Positions 8,735-17,838 are shown, counted from the first letter of the stretch. The stretch: 64,000 bases of DNA from JAAYTY01 sp964569245 (GCA_964569245.1 CAZMTK010000001.1:248001-312000); one strand, 5' to 3'. Notes: a model not told the origin generated them from the letters alone. Translations and numbers: made by a program.

Positions 8735-10545
8735 CGCCCTGACGCCGCTTCCATGAGGAAGACTCGCCTGTCAGCGCATGATCTCTCGAGCAGGGTCTCC
8801 AGGAGGCTTTCCGCCCCGCTCCGGTCCATCCTGGAGGGACCCAGGGAGGCGGACTCGCGGATGGAGATCCCGCCTTCGCCGGCGACTGCCGTCATCGAAT
8901 ATCCTGCACTGTCCACGGGTCTGCCGGCCCACTCCGCCCTCCATCCTGCGAGCGAGATCTCGACCGAGAGCTCCTCCTGCATCGGAGTGTCGAGGACCAG
9001 GCCTCCAGGAGCCTGGCCGGCGGAGAGCAGCCTCGTCGCGAGCCTGGAGCCTGTCTGGCTGATCTCGGACAGACCAGGCGGAAGTATCGCGATTACGCTG
9101 TCCGCATGGAGCACCGGTACGGGATAGTAGGCGAATCCCGATGCCCCGATGGGTCTGCGGAGGTCGCCGGGACTTCCCGTGAGCTCCAGTCGCGAACCGG
9201 GGAGGCATCCGAGGAGCAACCTCAGCGCCTCCGGCCTGTCGCTCTCGGGCACGCCTGACATCATGGAGCGCCAGAGCTCTTCCGCAGCTCCGGAGAGGCG
9301 GACCTCCAGACGGCAGGCCAGAGTGTCCAGCGCAGGCGACAGGGATCCTGAGATCTCTATCCTGACGGTGTCTCCGAAGGGGCCTGCGGGGATCTCCTCC
9401 AGCCCGCATCCTTCCTCCACGAGGGGGAGGCAGTTGAGTCCTCGCAGCGCATATCCGTAGGGGGCCGTCGCAACCATGGCCGTCGGATCGAGGAACACCC
9501 TCCCGTCAGGCCCGTCTGCGAAGACGAACATGTGGTCGAAGCTCCTGGATCCCGCCAGACTGTCCAGACGCGCAGCGCTTCTCGCAAGGCAGAGGCCCGC
9601 CCCGACCCCGGTCCGCCTCAGCAGGGCCAGCAGCAGCACGGCGCTGTCCCTGCACGCCCCGCTGCCCCTCCTCACTGTCTCCTCCGGCGGGGAAGGCGTG
9701 TATCCTGGCTCTCCTCCCAGTTCGGCACCGGCGTATCCGATCTCTTCGGCGACCCACCTCCTCAGTGATTCCGGGGCGCTCCCGGCGACTGAGATGATGC
9801 TGTCCAGGAGCGCCGTGGAGGGTCCACCGGGCGGTCCGGGATCCAGAGCGGCCCACAGCATCGCCGAGACTTCCGGCATGGTCCTGTCGGAGACCGTCAC
9901 CCGCGCCGCCCTCTCCTCGAGGGGAAGTCCCGATGGCCAGCCTGCAGCCGGGCTCGACGGCCCCGAGTTCCATGCCGCGACGACTCTGCCTCCCTCGGTG
10001 CGGACCGCCGGCGGGGGGCTATCGGTGCCGGCGGAATGGAGCGGTTCGTCTTCCGGCCAGACTGCTGTGAATCTCGACGAAGCGATGCTGTCGGCCGACT
10101 GGAAGAAGAAGGAGTAGCTGTAGCAGGGTGCCAGCGGGAGCCTGTGCACGGTGCGCACGACCCTGACGACCAGAGTGTCCCCTACCTCGGGCGTGGTGAA
10201 CGCAAGCCCGACCTGTCTGAACGAGCTCTCCAGACGCGAGGCTGCAGCCATCCCCTCCCTCAGGGCATCGGTGACGATGGCCGGCGAATCCGGCCTGCCG
10301 GGGCGGACGGGCCTCAGCTCGGCGATCTCTACCGCGACCTCGTCGAAGCCCTCCTGCCAGGGTATGGATAGCCTGGAGTACCGCCGCACCCCTGCCGGCG
10401 TGAGGGGAACTATCCATTCTTCCGAGACTTCCGTGAAGGTGCCGTCAGGGTGCTTCTCTATCGTCGCCTCGTGCCTCAGGAAGACGGCGTCGGGAGACGA
10501 AGAGACTGCGAGCAGGAGCAGAACGGGCTGCAGCACGGCAGTCAC
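8731..10545 (-). CDS. DUF3857/transglutaminase-like exported protein
   Basis: 604 residues. After a signal peptide (hydrophobic residues 4-14) comes a DUF3857-type beta region, then a transglutaminase/cysteine-protease fold. The triad is visible: Cys298 in GACRDSAVLL, His338 in SFDHMF and Asp353 in FLDPTA. A beta-rich C-terminal domain follows. Such proteins are common in Bacteroidetes and relatives, act in the periplasm or outside, and mostly lack known substrates. It starts at GTG in a GTGA overlap with surE and overlaps the inactive paralogue downstream by 4 bp. Confidence 0.75.
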   Translation of the reverse strand: MTAVLQPVLLLLAVSSSPDAVFLRHEATIEKHPDGTFTEVSEEWIVPLTPAGVRRYSRLSIPWQEGFDEVAVEIAELRPVRPGRPDSPAIVTDALREGMAAASRLESSFRQVGLAFTTPEVGDTLVVRVVRTVHRLPLAPCYSYSFFFQSADSIASSRFTAVWPEDEPLHSAGTDSPPPAVRTEGGRVVAAWNSGPSSPAAGWPSGLPLEERAARVTVSDRTMPEVSAMLWAALDPGPPGGPSTALLDSIISVAGSAPESLRRWVAEEIGYAGAELGGEPGYTPSPPEETVRRGSGACRDSAVLLLALLRRTGVGAGLCLARSAARLDSLAGSRSFDHMFVFADGPDGRVFLDPTAMVATAPYGYALRGLNCLPLVEEGCGLEEIPAGPFGDTVRIEISGSLSPALDTLACRLEVRLSGAAEELWRSMMSGVPESDRPEALRLLLGCLPGSRLELTGSPGDLRRPIGASGFAYYPVPVLHADSVIAILPPGLSEISQTGSRLATRLLSAGQAPGGLVLDTPMQEELSVEISLAGWRAEWAGRPVDSAGYSMTAVAGEGGISIRESASLGPSRMDRSGAESLLETLLERSCADRRVFLMEAASGR

Positions 10546-11309
10546 GGCCGAGCCGGTCGCTCCATGCAGCTAGCCTGGACGGACCTGTCGACCGTGAGCA
10601 TGGTGAGGCTGACCCTGCCGGAGGCGAGAACCTCGAGATCTGTCCCCGGTTCGTGCCTGTCTCCCTGCGCGGTCCATCTCGAGTACCTGAAGACCCTTCC
10701 GGGCTCGACCGCAGTGAAGGGGATGTCCTGGGCGAATCTGCCCGCCCTCGTCCAGACCGGCTGTCCCAGCTTGCCGGCGGGCAGGTCGGGGATGTTCACG
10801 TTGACCAGGCAGCCAGGCGGGATGTCGCGCCAGGAGCCGCCGAGAACGAGATCGAGGACGAACGAGGCGGCGGAATCGAGGTGGACCGGGCTGCCAGAGC
10901 CTGAGCTGACAGCCAGCGCCGGAACGTCCCACAGCGCAGCCTCGGTAGCTGCGCCGACCGTTCCGGAGTAGTGGATGTTGTTGGCCATGTTCGGCCCCGG
11001 ATTGATGCCCGAGATGACCAGGTCGGGTCTCCTCCCCAGCAGCTCGAGGAGGGCGAGCTTGACGCAGTCGACGGGAGTGCCCCTGACCGCCCATCTCGCA
11101 GCCCCCCTGCGCTCAACCTCGATTTCGCTGTAGAGGCCTATCGCGAGGCTGGAGCCGCTGCAGTGCTCCAGAGGCGCCACCACTGCCGGGTCGAAAGGCT
11201 CCAGGATGCGCTCGAGCGCGAGAAGCCCGGGAGCATCCATGCCGTCGTCGTTCGTGAGCAGGATCAGAGGAGAGTCGTCACCGGACGGCGAGCGGGCGGG
11301 AAGGGGCAA
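10542..11309 (-). CDS. surE: 5'/3'-nucleotidase SurE
   Basis: 255 residues. SurE dephosphorylates nucleoside monophosphates and is linked to stationary-phase survival. The diagnostic start LLTNDDG with metal-binding Asp-Asp at about 21-22 is present, followed by HCSGSS and the metal-site loop GINPGPN, then SGTVGAATEA. I take the TTG at 11309 because AAGGAG lies seven nt upstream; an internal CTG just before LLTNDDG would give a more typical N-terminus but has a poor ribosome site. It follows the PorV-like gene stop immediately. Confidence 0.92.
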   Translation of the reverse strand: MPLPARSPSGDDSPLILLTNDDGMDAPGLLALERILEPFDPAVVAPLEHCSGSSLAIGLYSEIEVERRGAARWAVRGTPVDCVKLALLELLGRRPDLVISGINPGPNMANNIHYSGTVGAATEAALWDVPALAVSSGSGSPVHLDSAASFVLDLVLGGSWRDIPPGCLVNVNIPDLPAGKLGQPVWTRAGRFAQDIPFTAVEPGRVFRYSRWTAQGDRHEPGTDLEVLASGRVSLTMLTVDRSVQASCMERPARP

Positions 11310-12209
11310 TCACAGGCTCCTTGAGAGGGAGATGCGGTGGATGTCGCCCATCGGAGCTCCTGATGGCAGCCACGCGTAGTCCAGAGTCCAGCCCGCGGCG
11401 GACAGCCCGGCGCCTGCAGTGGCCGAGAGGGCGTCGGAGCCGGCTCTCAGGCCGGCCCTGAGCGAAGCCCATCCTGCAGGCCCCGCCTCCAGCCCTACTC
11501 CGGCCTGGGGCCTGCCGTCGACGGATTTCCAGACCTCTCCAGAGAGAGTGGACGGTCCGGCGAGCGGCAGCTCGGCAGTGACAGCCGCTCCCGCCCTCCA
11601 GGTGGCAGGGAGCCGGAAGGAGTCGTCCTCGAACTCCGCTTCGGGACCGATGTTGAGGATGGCTGCGGAGACCCTCAGCCATCCTGCGGGAAGCGCCGAC
11701 ACGCCTGCATCGAACGAAAAGCCCCAGGTGCCCGAGGTCCATATCTTCTCGCGGATCACCCTGGCTGAAGCTCCTGCCTCGAAAGGCCCTAGGTCCATGC
11801 CCGCCCCTGCCGACAGGCCGATGTCCCAGCACGAGAACTCGCCCAGCGGTTCGGAGGAGGCTCCATCCCTGAGCTCCATGCCCCCGGTATAGACCGAGGT
11901 CGCGCCGAAGGCGACCGACGCTCCTCCGGCCCTTGTGTGGAAGGCCATGGAGTTCTGGGTGGTGGAGCCGAAGTGGGCGGAATGACAGAACGAGATGCCG
12001 GCGTCGCCGAGCGATGCCAGAGCGGAGGGGCTGGAGAGGATCGCCATGGAGCCTGAGTTCATGAGCGAGGTCCCTCCCAGCGCGGAGGCTCTGGCCGAGG
12101 TCTCAAGCTTCAGGAACTGGAACGCCGCTGCGCCAGCGTCCCTGTACACTCCCGCGCCGGCTCGCGCGAGGGCAGCGGCTGCGACCAGTGCGACGAGAGC
12201 GCTTTTCAG
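11310..12209 (-). CDS. PorV/PorQ-like outer-membrane protein, probable CTG start
   Basis: 299 residues if started at CTG 12209. A signal peptide with Lys2 is followed by AAAFQFL, then ALGGTSLMNSG and a region like the ADDA-x-NPAGL motif of the PorV/PorQ/UPF0164 family, and by alternating beta strands ending in the family-like DYAWLPSG, HRISLS. PorV-type barrels are components of the type IX secretion machinery or related surface systems. In the same frame an ATG lies at 12263, but a well-formed promoter (-35 12269, -10 12241) would start the RNA near 12234, inside that version. GGAGGG eight nt before the CTG supports the shorter form. Confidence 0.7.
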   Translation of the reverse strand: MKSALVALVAAAALARAGAGVYRDAGAAAFQFLKLETSARASALGGTSLMNSGSMAILSSPSALASLGDAGISFCHSAHFGSTTQNSMAFHTRAGGASVAFGATSVYTGGMELRDGASSEPLGEFSCWDIGLSAGAGMDLGPFEAGASARVIREKIWTSGTWGFSFDAGVSALPAGWLRVSAAILNIGPEAEFEDDSFRLPATWRAGAAVTAELPLAGPSTLSGEVWKSVDGRPQAGVGLEAGPAGWASLRAGLRAGSDALSATAGAGLSAAGWTLDYAWLPSGAPMGDIHRISLSRSL

Positions 12210-12228
12210 AGAGATCTCCCTCCGGTCA

Positions 12229-12257
12229 TCGACATTTTTCAATCTAGCAGATACCTT
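12229..12257 (+). promoter_or_regulatory. candidate promoter for the lipoylation operon
   Basis: TCGACA (12229-12234), 17-nt spacer, TACCTT (12252-12257). Initiation near 12264 would leave about 42 nt of leader before the CTG at 12306. It overlaps the opposite-strand promoter, so the two transcripts could exclude each other. Confidence 0.4.
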
Positions 12258-12269
12258 ATGCATGTGCAA
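12241..12269 (-). promoter_or_regulatory. candidate promoter for the PorV-like/surE operon
   Basis: On the minus strand TTGCAC (12269-12264), exactly 17 nt, then TAGATT (12246-12241). The predicted RNA start near 12234 gives a 25-nt leader containing GGAGGG before CTG 12209. Confidence 0.5.
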
Positions 12270-12305
12270 TTGTTCCCGCCGGCGGAGCTTCCTGGAGGTC
12301 TTCCC

Positions 12306-13124
12306 CTGGGCAGGTGCATAGTGATGGAGTGCGGTCCCGCAGACGGAGCCTGGAACATGGCTCTGGATTCCTGGCTGATGGATTCCGCGGCGAAGGGCGA
12401 GCTGGACTTCGCGCTCAGGGTCTACGCCTGGAGCCGCGCCTGCATTTCCTTCGGCCGCCTGCAGGATCCCGCCAGGGAGATCGACCTCGAGGGCGCCCGC
12501 AGGACGGGCGTCGATCTCGTCCGAAGGCCCACCGGCGGCAGGGCGGTGTGGCACGAGCACGAGGTCACCTACTGCATAGCTGCGGCGGCCGGCCACCCCC
12601 TGGTCTCGGGGGGCGTGGAAGCCAGTGTCGGGAGGATAGGCTCGGCGCTGGTCGGTGCGCTCGTCTCGCTGGGAGTGGCCGCGGAAATGGGGCGGGGCTC
12701 ACCCGGCTTCCGATCGCGCGGTCCCGGAGGCAACCCCTGCTTCTCCTCCCACGGCAGGAGCGAGGTGCTCGTCGAAGGACGCAAGCTGGTCGGGAGCGCA
12801 CAGGCGAGGCGCAGCGGCGCCTTCCTGGAACACGGCTCCATCGTGTTCGTCAACGACCAGCCGAGGCTCGCCGACCTGGTTCCCCCCGACTCCCCGCTCG
12901 CCCGGTCGTCGAATGAGCTCAGGAAGGTTCTCGAGACCGGTGTCTGCGGGCTTTCCGAGCTCTCACCCGGCCTTGACGCCCCCTCCATCGCCCGCGCACT
13001 GGTATCCAGCTTCTCCTCGGCGGCCGGCTGCGTTCTGGAGCCCTTCGAACTCGGACCGAGAGAAGCAGGCGAGGTCTCGAGCATGGCGCGAAGCCTGCGT
13101 GAGGAGGCGGATTCATGGAGATGA
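12306..13124 (+). CDS. LplA/LipM-family lipoyl or octanoyl transferase
   Basis: 272 residues from CTG 12306. Family motifs: GPADGAWNMALD, RRPTGGRAVWH, and GRKLVGSAQ holding the conserved acyl-binding lysine, then EHGSIVF. The segment NPCF upstream of the lysine resembles the active-site cysteine region of LipM-type octanoyltransferases rather than classical LplA. With lipA immediately downstream, the pair would make lipoyl groups from octanoyl-ACP. The CTG is chosen because GGAGG lies seven nt before it and it yields the usual eight or so residues before GP; an in-frame ATG at 12258 lies upstream of the predicted RNA start. An ATG at 12324 is a possible alternative. Confidence 0.8.
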   Translation: MGRCIVMECGPADGAWNMALDSWLMDSAAKGELDFALRVYAWSRACISFGRLQDPAREIDLEGARRTGVDLVRRPTGGRAVWHEHEVTYCIAAAAGHPLVSGGVEASVGRIGSALVGALVSLGVAAEMGRGSPGFRSRGPGGNPCFSSHGRSEVLVEGRKLVGSAQARRSGAFLEHGSIVFVNDQPRLADLVPPDSPLARSSNELRKVLETGVCGLSELSPGLDAPSIARALVSSFSSAAGCVLEPFELGPREAGEVSSMARSLREEADSWR

Positions 13125-14023
13125 GCCGCACTCGCAGACCCGAGTGGCTTCGAGTCGGAACCCTTGGCTCAGGCAGGGCCGAGGAGGTCAGGAGGCTGCT
13201 CGGCAGGCTGTCGCTGGACACGGTGTGCAGAGAGGCGGGCTGTCCCAACATCGGCCACTGCTTCGAGAGGGGGACCGCCGCCTTTCTGGTGCTCGGCGAG
13301 CGCTGCACCAGGAGCTGCAGGTACTGCGGAGTGCGGAAGGCGGCCCCCCCTCTTCCCCCGCCCGACCCGGGCGAGCCGGAGCGGGTCGCAGAGGCTGCGC
13401 GCACCCTCGGCCTCAGGCACGTGGTGATCACTTCTGTCACCAGGGACGACCTGCCGGACGGAGGTGCGGGGCACTTCGCCGAGGTCGTCTCGGCCGTCAG
13501 GGCGGCTCTTCCTGGCGCGACAGTCGAGCTTCTGATCCCCGACTTCCGGGGAAGCGCGGCTGCCCTCTCGGCGATCGCCGCGGCCGGGCCGGACGTGCTG
13601 AACCACAACATCGAGACGGTGCGGAGGCTGTTCCCGTCCGTCAGGCCGGGAGCCTCCTACCGGACCTCCCTGGAGCTGTTCGCCTCCTACGCCGAGATGT
13701 CTCCGGGCACTCCGCTCAAGAGCGGCATGATGCTGGGCATGGGAGAGACCAGGGCCGAGGTGTCCGCCTCGATGGCCGACCTGAGGGCGTCCGGCGTCAG
13801 CCTGCTCACGCTCGGCCAGTATCTCTCCCCATCGGCCGCGCACTGGCCGGTCGACAGGTACCTGGAACCGTCGGAATTCGAGGATCTCCGCGCGGAGGCC
13901 CTCGAAGCAGGCTTCTCTGCCGTCGCCTCCGGCCCTCTCGTGCGCAGCTCTTTCCACGCAGGAGAGATGGCGGATGCGCTGACAGGCGCCCCGGGCAGGG
14001 TGGCGCCGGGAGCGGGTGATTGA
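13115..14023 (+). CDS. lipA: lipoyl synthase LipA
   Basis: 302-residue radical SAM enzyme that inserts two sulfurs into protein-bound octanoyl groups. Both clusters are visible: the auxiliary site Cys38, Cys43, Cys49 (Cx4Cx5C) and the radical SAM site Cys64, Cys68, Cys71 (Cx3Cx2C). The C-terminal RSS motif (VRSSF) that ligates the auxiliary cluster is kept. It overlaps the upstream acyltransferase gene by 10 bp and the dus start by 4 bp. Length and motifs are typical of the family. Confidence 0.96.
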   Translation: MEMSRTRRPEWLRVGTLGSGRAEEVRRLLGRLSLDTVCREAGCPNIGHCFERGTAAFLVLGERCTRSCRYCGVRKAAPPLPPPDPGEPERVAEAARTLGLRHVVITSVTRDDLPDGGAGHFAEVVSAVRAALPGATVELLIPDFRGSAAALSAIAAAGPDVLNHNIETVRRLFPSVRPGASYRTSLELFASYAEMSPGTPLKSGMMLGMGETRAEVSASMADLRASGVSLLTLGQYLSPSAAHWPVDRYLEPSEFEDLRAEALEAGFSAVASGPLVRSSFHAGEMADALTGAPGRVAPGAGD

Positions 14024-14997
14024 CTGGAGAAGGCGCAGCGGGATGGTTCCGGGGCTTCTGCCTCGCCCCCATGGCCGGGTATTCGGATTCCGCCTTCAGG
14101 CGCCTCTGTCTCGGTTTCGGGGCTTCTGCGGCGGTGACCGAGATGGTCAGCACTGCCGGCCTCTCACGCCGTTCGGCGGCGACCTGCAGGCTGCTCCGCC
14201 GGGGAGACGGGGAGAGGCCTCTCGGAGTTCAGCTCTACGGATCGTCGCCCGAGGAATTCGCCAGGGCGGCCGGGATCGTCGCATCGATGGGGTTCGACTT
14301 CCTCGACGTCAACGCGGGCTGCCCGGTGCGGAAGGTCACGAGGAGCGCCTCCGGATCGGCCCTTCTGAGGGACATTCCCCGCCTGCTGGATATCGTTTCC
14401 GCTGTCAGCTCCGCAGCCGGCCCTCTGCCCGTGACCGTCAAGATCAGGCTCGGCTGGTCGCCGGACGAGCCGGTGCCCGACGAGATCGGATCCATGCTGG
14501 CGGCACGAGGAGCTTCGGCCATATTCGTGCACGGCAGGTACAGGTCGGACATGTTCTCGGGCCAGGTGGACGCCTGCGGCATCGCTCGTATCGCCGCGCT
14601 CTCGCCCGTTCCCGTGATCGCGAACGGGGACTCCTCTTCCGTCGAGGCGGCGAGGGATCTCCTGCGGTCCTCCGGTGCGTCCGGAGTCATGATAGGCCGC
14701 GGCGCCATCGGGCGCCCCTGGATCTTCAGGGCGCTCTCCGGCTCAGGTTCCGCGGAGCCGTCGCGCGAGGAGTTCGTTTCGACTGTGATGAGACATCTCT
14801 CGATGATGAAGGAGACGGTTCCGCCCCCCTGGGTCTATCACCTCATGAGGGGCCATCTCGTCCACTACCTGAGGGGATTCAGAGGGGCGTCCGCGCTGCG
14901 CTCCCGAGCAGTGTCGGTCGAGAGCGACGAGGACGTCATGGCCCTCTGCCTTCTCGCTGTGGAAACGATGGAAGAGCGGGAGGGCGATGCCGTATGA
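14020..14997 (+). CDS. dus: tRNA-dihydrouridine synthase
   Basis: 325-residue FMN-dependent TIM barrel that reduces uridines in tRNA. APMAG opens the barrel; the active-site cysteine is Cys101 in NAGCPVRK; a phosphate-binding region GVMIGRGAIGRPW follows. It begins at TTG, overlapping the lipA stop as TTGA, with GGAG seven nt upstream. Subfamily (DusA, B or C) cannot be fixed by eye; the N-terminus looks DusB-like. The dus-lipA adjacency is probably operon convenience. Confidence 0.93.
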   Translation: MTGEGAAGWFRGFCLAPMAGYSDSAFRRLCLGFGASAAVTEMVSTAGLSRRSAATCRLLRRGDGERPLGVQLYGSSPEEFARAAGIVASMGFDFLDVNAGCPVRKVTRSASGSALLRDIPRLLDIVSAVSSAAGPLPVTVKIRLGWSPDEPVPDEIGSMLAARGASAIFVHGRYRSDMFSGQVDACGIARIAALSPVPVIANGDSSSVEAARDLLRSSGASGVMIGRGAIGRPWIFRALSGSGSAEPSREEFVSTVMRHLSMMKETVPPPWVYHLMRGHLVHYLRGFRGASALRSRAVSVESDEDVMALCLLAVETMEEREGDAV

Positions 14998-15749
14998 GGC
15001 GAGAAGCCGGTTTCGCCTTCGCTCTGCTTTCGCTGGCCGCGGCAGGCTGCGGCACCAGGGAGGTTCTGCCCGACGAAGTGGCGGTCTCCGTCGGGACGGG
15101 CGGCCTTTGCTACGTCTGGCAGGCGGGGGACTCGTGGAGGTTCCTCGCCTGGGCGATCATGGATTCCGAGGAAGGCGAGGGATTCGAGGCTCTGGCGCTG
15201 ACTTCTGGCTGGAGCCCCTCCGGTCCCTTCCCCGCCCCGGGCGACACAGTGCGCCTGCCGCTGGAGCCCTCTCTGGGCCCCGCTCTGGATTCGAGGCTCG
15301 AGGCGGCGCGGCTGGTCAGGCTCGCTACCCAGGAGGCGGACTCCGGAAGGACTGATGCGGCAGTGCGTCTGCTGCGGGATGCCATCGGGAAGGATCCCGG
15401 CTGGTCCGTCCCCGCATACGACCTCGCCCTGCTCCTCACGGAGCGCGGCGACATGGAGGGCGCAGAGGAGGTCCTGGAGCCTGTCGCGCACAAGCCAAGG
15501 GCGGCGCTCGTGCTTGCCCGCATCGCGTGGGAGCACGGAGATGCAGAAGGAGCGCTCCGGCACCTCGAGACGGCGCTCCTGTCAGACGATCCCCCGGGCG
15601 AGGCCCTGGCGGCGGCCGCCCTCGCATACACGATGACCGGCAACACGAGCCAGGCCTCCAGGCTCTGGCTGCGCCTGCTCCAGGATCCCGGCGCGGAGAG
15701 CGCCCTGCGCCTCATGGCCGTGCTCTACAGCCTCGAAATCGAGGACTAG
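14994..15749 (+). CDS. TPR lipoprotein of unknown function
   Basis: 251 residues. The N-terminus MRRE, a hydrophobic stretch and lipobox AAGC mark a lipoprotein. After a beta-like segment, roughly residues 100-250 are helical repeats with TPR character (VRLLRDAIGKDPGW, then YDLALLL). It starts at ATG overlapping the dus stop (ATGA) and ends 2 bp before the convergent NlpC gene. TPR lipoproteins often scaffold envelope complexes; nothing here identifies the partner. A longer frame is open upstream but runs through lipA/dus out of their frame, so it is not coding. Confidence 0.7.
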   Translation: MRREAGFAFALLSLAAAGCGTREVLPDEVAVSVGTGGLCYVWQAGDSWRFLAWAIMDSEEGEGFEALALTSGWSPSGPFPAPGDTVRLPLEPSLGPALDSRLEAARLVRLATQEADSGRTDAAVRLLRDAIGKDPGWSVPAYDLALLLTERGDMEGAEEVLEPVAHKPRAALVLARIAWEHGDAEGALRHLETALLSDDPPGEALAAAALAYTMTGNTSQASRLWLRLLQDPGAESALRLMAVLYSLEIED

Positions 15750-15751
15750 AC

Positions 15752-16264
15752 TCAGTCCAGGAAGCGTCCGGCCCCGACTATCCTCGTGATGTAGTAGGGA
15801 TTCGCCAGCGACTCCCTCTTCACGCCCCTGCTCGACGAGGCGTGGACGAAGAAGCCTCCTCCCAGATAGATCCCCACGTGCGATATGCCGCCGCCTGAAG
15901 TGTTGAAGAAGAGCAGGTCTCCGAACTCGAGATCGTCCGGATCCACCCTGTGCGCCGCCTCGGCCTGCTGGCTCGCGGTCCTCGGTATCTCGACGCCGAT
16001 CTCTGCATAGACCGCCTGGGTGAATCCCGAGCAGTCCACACCGCTCCTGGTCGTCCCTCCATAGAGGTAGGGCGTCCCCATCCAGCTCTCTATCACCTGC
16101 ATCATCCTCCGGTCGTCGGCGGAGACGGGCCCGGCCCCGGATGAGGAGGCTCCCGAGGCCCACAGGCCGCCCCTGCATCTCAGACCCTGTCCCAGATAGA
16201 CGGGCCTTGCGCAGCCGGCCACGACGAGCGCAGCCGCGGCGACCATGAAGAAGATGTGCTTCAG
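15752..16264 (-). CDS. NlpC/P60 family lipoprotein peptidase
   Basis: 170 residues from CTG 16264. NlpC/P60 enzymes cut peptide stems of peptidoglycan. The catalytic set is complete: Cys78 in VDCSGF, His129 in ISHVGIYL and His141 in FFVHAS. Starting at CTG, which overlaps the nadB stop as CTGA, gives MKHIFF plus a hydrophobic run to lipobox VAGC, a textbook lipoprotein signal; the next ATG (16246) would leave only eleven residues with no basic charge. The ribosome site is poor for either start. It is the last gene of the ddl-to-nadB run. Confidence 0.8.
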   Translation of the reverse strand: MKHIFFMVAAAALVVAGCARPVYLGQGLRCRGGLWASGASSSGAGPVSADDRRMMQVIESWMGTPYLYGGTTRSGVDCSGFTQAVYAEIGVEIPRTASQQAEAAHRVDPDDLEFGDLLFFNTSGGGISHVGIYLGGGFFVHASSSRGVKRESLANPYYITRIVGAGRFLD

Positions 16265-17838
16265 TGCCGTATTATCGTGTCCCTCGGGGGATTGACGGGC
16301 TCCTGGCAGTCGAGGTTGAAGTGGAGCCCCCTGCTCTCGCGCCTCGCCAGAGCCGAGCGTACGATTATCTTGGCGGTGGTGGACAGGTTCCTCAGCTCCA
16401 GCAGCTCGATGTCGGGGATGAGCCTCCAGTAGTCCTCGTCCACCTCGGCGTCTATCACTTCGAGGATCTTCAGGGCCCTGTGCAGCCTCCTGTCTGTGCG
16501 GATGATCCCGACGTAGTCCCACATGGTGCTCCGTATGGCCGCCCAGGCGTGGTCTATCAGGACGCTCTCCTCTAGCGGCCTGGCCCTGCCGAAGTACCAG
16601 TCGCCTACCGTTCGGGTCGGAGGCTCGGCTCCAGTCTCCGCGATGGCCTTCGCGGCCTCCATGCCCATGACGCCGGCTTCCAGAAGACTGTTGCTGCCCA
16701 GCCTGTTGGCTCCGTGCAGCCCTGTGGAGGCGGCCTCCCCTATCACCCTGAGGCCGGGCATTACGGTCTCGCCGTCCACGCCGGCCACGACGCCTCCCAC
16801 GCAGTAGTGGGCAGCCGGGACGACAGGGACAGGCTCCTCCCACGGAAGGATGCCCAGCGCCGAAACGCTCTCGGTTACCTCGGGAAAGCGCTCCTCCAGC
16901 CTTCTCCTCCCGAGGGAGCGGGCGTCGAGGAGAACATGATCGTCACCCAGTCTCTTCATCTCGGAGTCTATCGCCCTGGCGACCACGTCCCTCGGCGCAA
17001 GCTCCATCTGCTGGGGATCGTACCTCTCCATGAACCTCTCGCCCCGGAGGTTCAGCAGAACGGCGCCCTCTCCGCGAAGCGCCTCGGTGACCAGGAAGTT
17101 CCTTCGCTCCGGATGGAACAGGCACGTGGGATGGAACTGGAAGAACTCCATGTTGCGCACCGGCAGACCGGCCCGCCAGGCCATCGCGATGCCGTCGCCC
17201 GTTGCCCAGTCGTCATTCGAGGTGTACCTGTAGACCTTGCCGGCACCTCCCGTAGCTATGACCGTCTCGCCAGCCAGGACTGCATGGACCTCCCCGCCCA
17301 GCAGAACGTACGCTCCGAGGCACCGGTGGGCCCCGGCGTCTCCGGAGTCCTCCGCGCCGGGCGGTCCGGTGATGAGGTTTATGGCGAACGCTCCTTCGAC
17401 GATTTCGACGTTGGGCCTCGTTCTGCAGAGCCCTGCGAGGTTCTCGCTGATCCAGCGGCCGGTGCGGTCGGCGTGGTGGAGGACGCGCCTCCGGCTGTGC
17501 CCCCCCTCCATCCCTCCCTGCCCGCCGTCCGTCCCCTCGAGGGGCACGCCCCACGAGCGAAGCCTTTCCACCAGAGCCGGCCCGGCGGTTATGATCCTGC
17601 GGGCTACCGCGAGATCTACCAGCTCGCCCCCCGCAGCCACGGTGTCGGCGATGTGCAGGTCAGCGCTGTCGTCAGGGGCCACCGGGGCGGCGAGCCCTCC
17701 CTGTGCGAGGCACGTGCTGCCTGCAGGGAGGCTGACCTTGCTGAGGAGGATGACGGACATCCGGGAGGGCAGCTCCAGAGCGCAGGCCATCCCAGCCAGA
17801 CCGGCGCCAATCACGAGAACGTCACATCTGCGAGTCAT
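16261..17838 (-). CDS. nadB: L-aspartate oxidase NadB
   Basis: 525 residues. NadB is the FAD enzyme that makes iminoaspartate for NAD synthesis. Visible: the Rossmann FAD site VIGAGLAGMACAL, the substrate loop TCLAQGGLAA, and near the end of the FAD domain the family signature ASTGLHGANRLGSNSL. A C-terminal helical domain of the succinate dehydrogenase flavoprotein type follows. nadA and nadC are not in the window. It overlaps lpxK by 17 bp. Confidence 0.94.
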   Translation of the reverse strand: MTRRCDVLVIGAGLAGMACALELPSRMSVILLSKVSLPAGSTCLAQGGLAAPVAPDDSADLHIADTVAAGGELVDLAVARRIITAGPALVERLRSWGVPLEGTDGGQGGMEGGHSRRRVLHHADRTGRWISENLAGLCRTRPNVEIVEGAFAINLITGPPGAEDSGDAGAHRCLGAYVLLGGEVHAVLAGETVIATGGAGKVYRYTSNDDWATGDGIAMAWRAGLPVRNMEFFQFHPTCLFHPERRNFLVTEALRGEGAVLLNLRGERFMERYDPQQMELAPRDVVARAIDSEMKRLGDDHVLLDARSLGRRRLEERFPEVTESVSALGILPWEEPVPVVPAAHYCVGGVVAGVDGETVMPGLRVIGEAASTGLHGANRLGSNSLLEAGVMGMEAAKAIAETGAEPPTRTVGDWYFGRARPLEESVLIDHAWAAIRSTMWDYVGIIRTDRRLHRALKILEVIDAEVDEDYWRLIPDIELLELRNLSTTAKIIVRSALARRESRGLHFNLDCQEPVNPPRDTIIRH

